Assembly: GCF_002775205.1 (NCBI RefSeq)
Contig: NC_036460.1
Coordinates: 189,501-253,500, forward strand
DNA: 64,000 bases
DNA from: Xiphophorus maculatus
Lineage: Eukaryota; Chordata; Actinopteri; Cyprinodontiformes; Poeciliidae
Direction: 5' to 3'
Both the position numbers and the translations under genes were made by a program. The notes under the pieces are model-generated. The model was not told the DNA's origin. It did not search any database and was given only the letters and a program-made list of their open reading frames with translations. Shown in pieces: positions 61,201-64,000 of this stretch (position 1 is its first letter; every line of letters begins with the position of its first letter).

Positions 61201-62845
61201 CTCTGAGCTGTCATTGGTGGACCAGATGTCGCTGCTGCAGAGCGGCTGGATGGAGGCGCTGCTGGTGGGCGTGGCCTGGCGCTCGCAGGGCAGGCCGGGG
61301 GAGGAGCTTGTGTTTGCAGGAAACCTGCGCCTGGACGAGGCTCAGTGCCGGGCCGCCGGGCTGGCTGCTATCTACAAGGAAGTGCGCCACCTGGCGGCCA
61401 GGTACCGGGCGATGAAGATGAGCCCAGAGGAGGCGGTGATGATGAAGGCCATGGCGCTCGCCAACTCAGGTACAAACGTTTTATTAGACGGCACGAAAAA
61501 ACACTGAGAGCTGATCTAAATCTGGATTCCTAATGACCTGAAATACTTTTAATGATGGAACAATCACTATGGTGACCTGCCTGATTCAACCTACAAACAC
61601 TGAACAGCTACAGGGCAGGAAAAGGGACAAAATTCAAAATTCAAGCTGTTGAGCAGAAACCAGCCTCTCTGCTGCCACCTACAGGCAGAAAAACACCTGC
61701 AGGTTCCTGGGGATCCCAGAAGTTTTCAGATGCTTACAAGAGGTTCCTCAGAAAAGAGGATCGGACCCACATCAGAACCAGAACCACAACCTGGTAGTGG
61801 TTCTGGTTCTGTTCGGTATGAACAGAACCAATCCTGCCTGGAAACAGGAAGCCTGTTTTTCAAAACAAAGTTACAGATCAAAATGTTTCGATAATAACTG
61901 GATCCCAGTGAAACAACCAGCAGAACCATCAATCAAAGCAAACTGGACTTTAACAGCATTCATTCGTTTCCGTTTCTCACTTCCCTCTGAGTCACCATAG
62001 CAACCAGTGACTCGGCATTTCCTGGATCTGCTGACTTATTTTATTACTCAGCAGATTCTTTTTTACTTCCCACTTTGAAAGTCAGGGAATTTTTCTGTGA
62101 GATCCAATATGGCCGCTCCGCGCGTCGACAGCCACAAACTGCAGAGGAAACTTTTATTTTACAGGAATCGATGTTGCAACTCTGAACTGAACAACAGATT
62201 AAAACTGAAGGGGTCAGTTAGCATAATGTTCCTCGCTGACTGACAACCAATACTTTGGGTCAGCTGAGCTGCCATATAAATAACCTTTGACTTGATAAAG
62301 AAATGGACACATTTCAGTGTTTCACTGTAAACAGGGATATTTTCATAATAAAGCTGTTTTGTGATCAGATTGCAGTAACACCCCATGACCAGTAGGAGGC
62401 GGTGGTATATCCAATGAGCGGTGAATGTTACCATGAACTGATTTAAATGAGAGGGAAGCGTGACCCGGGGCCACAGCGGGACGGATTAACCAATCAATAA
62501 CTGATGATCACGATCAGCTGTAGCTCTCAGTGTCTCCCTTGTTTTTTCCTCGGCCTTAATTTGTTGGGTTTGTGCAGTAACTGACCTCTGGGTCTCCGCC
62601 CCTCAGACACCGAGCCGCCGGACTCTCCGGACTCGCTGCAGCGGTTCCAGGACGGCCTGCAGGAGGCGCTGCAGGACTACGAGTGTTCCCGCGGGGAGCC
62701 GCACCGGGCGGGCCGGCTGCTGATGAGCCTCCCGCTGCTGCGGCAGAGCGCCGCCCGCGCCATGGAGGCCTTCCGGCGGCTGCACCGCCAGCGCCGCGTC
62801 CCCATCCACAAACTGCTGCTGGAGATGCTGGACGCCAAGAGCTGA
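58202..62845 (+). CDS. esrrd: Estrogen-related nuclear receptor, probably ERR-delta (whole gene)
   Basis: It encodes an orphan nuclear receptor that binds ERR response elements without a hormone. Eight coding exons in phase (58202-58242, 58995-59139, 59335-59470, 59874-59990, 60727-60834, 60915-61076, 61197-61469, 62607-62845) give 406 residues. The DNA-binding domain starts at about residue 78 ([14 protein letters not shown]) with the [12 protein letters not shown] box and the C-terminal extension [13 protein letters not shown]. The ligand-binding domain has [12 protein letters not shown] and the AF-2 helix [28 protein letters not shown] and ALQDYE look closer to ERR-beta/gamma/delta than to ERR-alpha; linkage to ltbp4 suggests delta. 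The family is certain, the subtype less so. The linker is short, and no IKTEP-type SUMO site is visible in the N-terminus. Confidence 0.88.
58995..59139 (+). CDS. esrrd: ERR gene exon 2, Ser/Pro-rich A/B region
   Basis: It encodes a serine-rich activation region ([18 protein letters not shown]) and ends SVK before GTAGGA. Confidence 0.8.
59335..59470 (+). CDS. esrrd: ERR gene exon 3, first zinc finger
   Basis: It encodes [17 protein letters not shown] and [16 protein letters not shown]; the P box is ERR/ER type. Confidence 0.97.
59874..59990 (+). CDS. esrrd: ERR gene exon 4, second zinc finger
   Basis: It encodes [20 protein letters not shown] then [18 protein letters not shown]. Confidence 0.97.
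59991..60726 (+). other. ERR gene intron 4
   Basis: AT-rich intron; nothing recognised. Confidence 0.5.
60727..60834 (+). CDS. esrrd: ERR gene exon 5, C-terminal extension and linker
   Basis: It encodes [16 protein letters not shown], the minor-groove-binding extension, then a short Gly/Pro linker. Confidence 0.94.
60915..61076 (+). CDS. esrrd: ERR gene exon 6, start of ligand-binding domain
   Basis: It encodes [35 protein letters not shown]. Confidence 0.94.
61197..61469 (+). CDS. esrrd: ERR gene exon 7, ligand-binding domain core
   Basis: It encodes [20 protein letters not shown] (helices 3-5), then a more divergent region and [18 protein letters not shown]. Confidence 0.95.
61470..62606 (+). 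other. ERR gene intron 7
   Basis: This intron of 1.1 kb contains a GAACCAGAACC-type simple motif (about 61770-61830); no exon or transposon recognised. Confidence 0.5.
62607..62845 (+). CDS. esrrd: ERR gene exon 8, helices 9-12 and stop
   Basis: It encodes [40 protein letters not shown] and [17 protein letters not shown] with TGA at 62843-62845. Strongly GC-rich compared with the flanking introns. Confidence 0.96.
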
Positions 62846-63228
62846 GCAGCTTCTCTTCCCAAACCATTCTGGTTCTATCCTGCCGTCATTAGCGAGGTCG
62901 TCCAGGTCAGACCACAAATTCACTTCCAAGTCAATAAGAGGGAAGAAAGGCAGAACATGTGACCAAACTGTAAGAAACCAGCAGACAGAAACTGGATTTC
63001 TAGCAGTTTTGCAAAATGGGAATAAAATATCCACATTTTTAACCAATAAACGATCAATACCAGCATCAGATATCAGGGCTTCCTGTGTAAGCCCCGCCCC
63101 CTTTATGGACGTTTATCTCTCAGGGACTGAGGAGGGAGTGTCATCATGTTTCCTGGGTTTACGTTTTCATGTATTTTTGTTATTTCTGTGTAAAGTTTTA
63201 TCTCAGCTTCTCCCGTTTTCTCAGGCGA

Positions 63229-63234
63229 AATAAA
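63229..63234 (+). terminator. esrrd: ERR gene polyadenylation signal candidate
   Basis: AATAAA 384 bases after the stop, followed by a GT-containing region. Another AATAAA is at 63021-63026, so alternative 3' ends are possible. Confidence 0.45.
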
Positions 63235-64000
63235 TCCAAAACTTTTACAACAAAATCTGTTGAGTGTTCAATACGAACCGTTTCACAATCACTAAGGTTC
63301 AAACGTCACACAAGTGATGCGTTCAAAGGCTTAGGGAAACATTTGCTTTAACGTGAATTTAGGTTTTAATACTTAGGAGAATTTAGGAGAGAAAATTTTA
63401 TTATATCAAAAATTTAGTTTTTTATTAGACTTTATACAACAAACATTTATTTTAATTTAGAGGTCACTGAACTGGTTCGGATCAACGGTTCTGGTTCAGG
63501 ACGGTTTTCTGAAGTTTCACACCTCATTAAAGAAATCAGAACGAATCAATGCAGTTGTCCCTCCGGCCACTAGGTGGCAGTAAAGGCAGCAGATTGAGAT
63601 TTAAATACAGCAGTAAGAATGAAAATCAACATTTTAAATCTAACAAAACCAGAATACTTTTTTTTTTCCAGAAATCAATTATTTTTTCTCTCATGCCTGT
63701 TAGACCAGGAAGGCACGACCATATATGGACAATTAGCAGCTAGAATGTGATTATTTCACAGACAAATTTAGGAGGAATAAGTTGTCTGATTATTTGTTAC
63801 TAACATCCTCCAAGCAGGAAACACAGCAGGTCTTCATATTTTTTATATTTCTGTTGAAATCCGACTTTTTTGTTTTGTTTGGTTGTTCATGCTAAAATTA
63901 AATGGCTGCAGTCAGACTTCTCTCTGAACGGTTAATGAGGTCAAAGCGTAGTCGCCGCTCAGCAGCTGGAAAGATGGCCGCCGCCGTCCATGGACAGATT
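63235..64000. other. Downstream of the ERR gene
   Basis: AT-rich sequence to the window end; I see no gene. Confidence 0.5.

Noticed and set aside
58202-62845. Calling the receptor esrra from ltbp3-ESRRA synteny
   Set aside because: [19 protein letters not shown] and ALQDYE resemble the beta/gamma/delta group, and the neighbour is ltbp4-like.

Overview
This is animal nuclear DNA, most probably from a teleost fish. The evidence is intron-rich genes with GT-AG splice sites, CA/TG microsatellites, tRNA-headed SINEs, L2- and RTE/Rex3-like LINEs and several hAT elements with 8-bp target duplications. I see no bacterial, plasmid or CRISPR features. I built three protein-coding genes by chaining exons whose splice phases agree; each total coding length is an exact multiple of three.

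Layout. (1) 401-6682, minus strand: ilkap, a PP2C-family Ser/Thr phosphatase, ten coding exons, 339 residues, with one GC-AG intron. Its introns hold an L2-like LINE, a SINE with perfect target duplications, and old AT-rich repeats. (2) 9503-48166, plus strand: a latent TGF-beta binding protein, best matched to LTBP4. Two alternative 5' ends are supported. A long form starts at 9503 with four private exons (1,771 residues). A short form starts at 22945 with one private exon (1,526 residues). Both join the same 28 downstream exons from 32671. (3) 58202-62845, plus strand: an estrogen-related nuclear receptor, eight coding exons, 406 residues, with a TATA-like/GC/CCAAT promoter just upstream. 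It looks closer to the ERR-beta/gamma/delta group than to ERR-alpha, and its linkage to ltbp4 points to the ERR-delta gene (esrrd) that mammals lack.

The rest is intron and intergenic DNA full of transposons. Most informative are insertions with intact target duplications: four SINEs (near 4.1, 21.1, 23.9 and 36.0 kb), a 228-bp hAT MITE (14.9 kb), a 715-bp hAT element (36.2 kb), a 1.54-kb Tol2/Zaphod-like hAT element (52.5 kb), a 3.37-kb antisense LINE with frameshifts (29.1-32.5 kb) and a 330-bp truncated relative (55.0 kb). A large inverted repeat at 18.8-20.4 kb resembles a foldback element.

The three genes are independent loci, not an operon. ltbp4 encodes a secreted matrix protein of EGF and 8-cysteine modules; ilkap an intracellular phosphatase; the ERR gene a DNA-binding orphan receptor. 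The strongest leads are the conserved two-promoter design of ltbp4, complementary TG/CA tracts flanking one in-frame EGF exon, a tandemly duplicated pair of EGF exons, and the ltbp4-ERR linkage. All family calls rest on reading and remembered family features, not on database searches.
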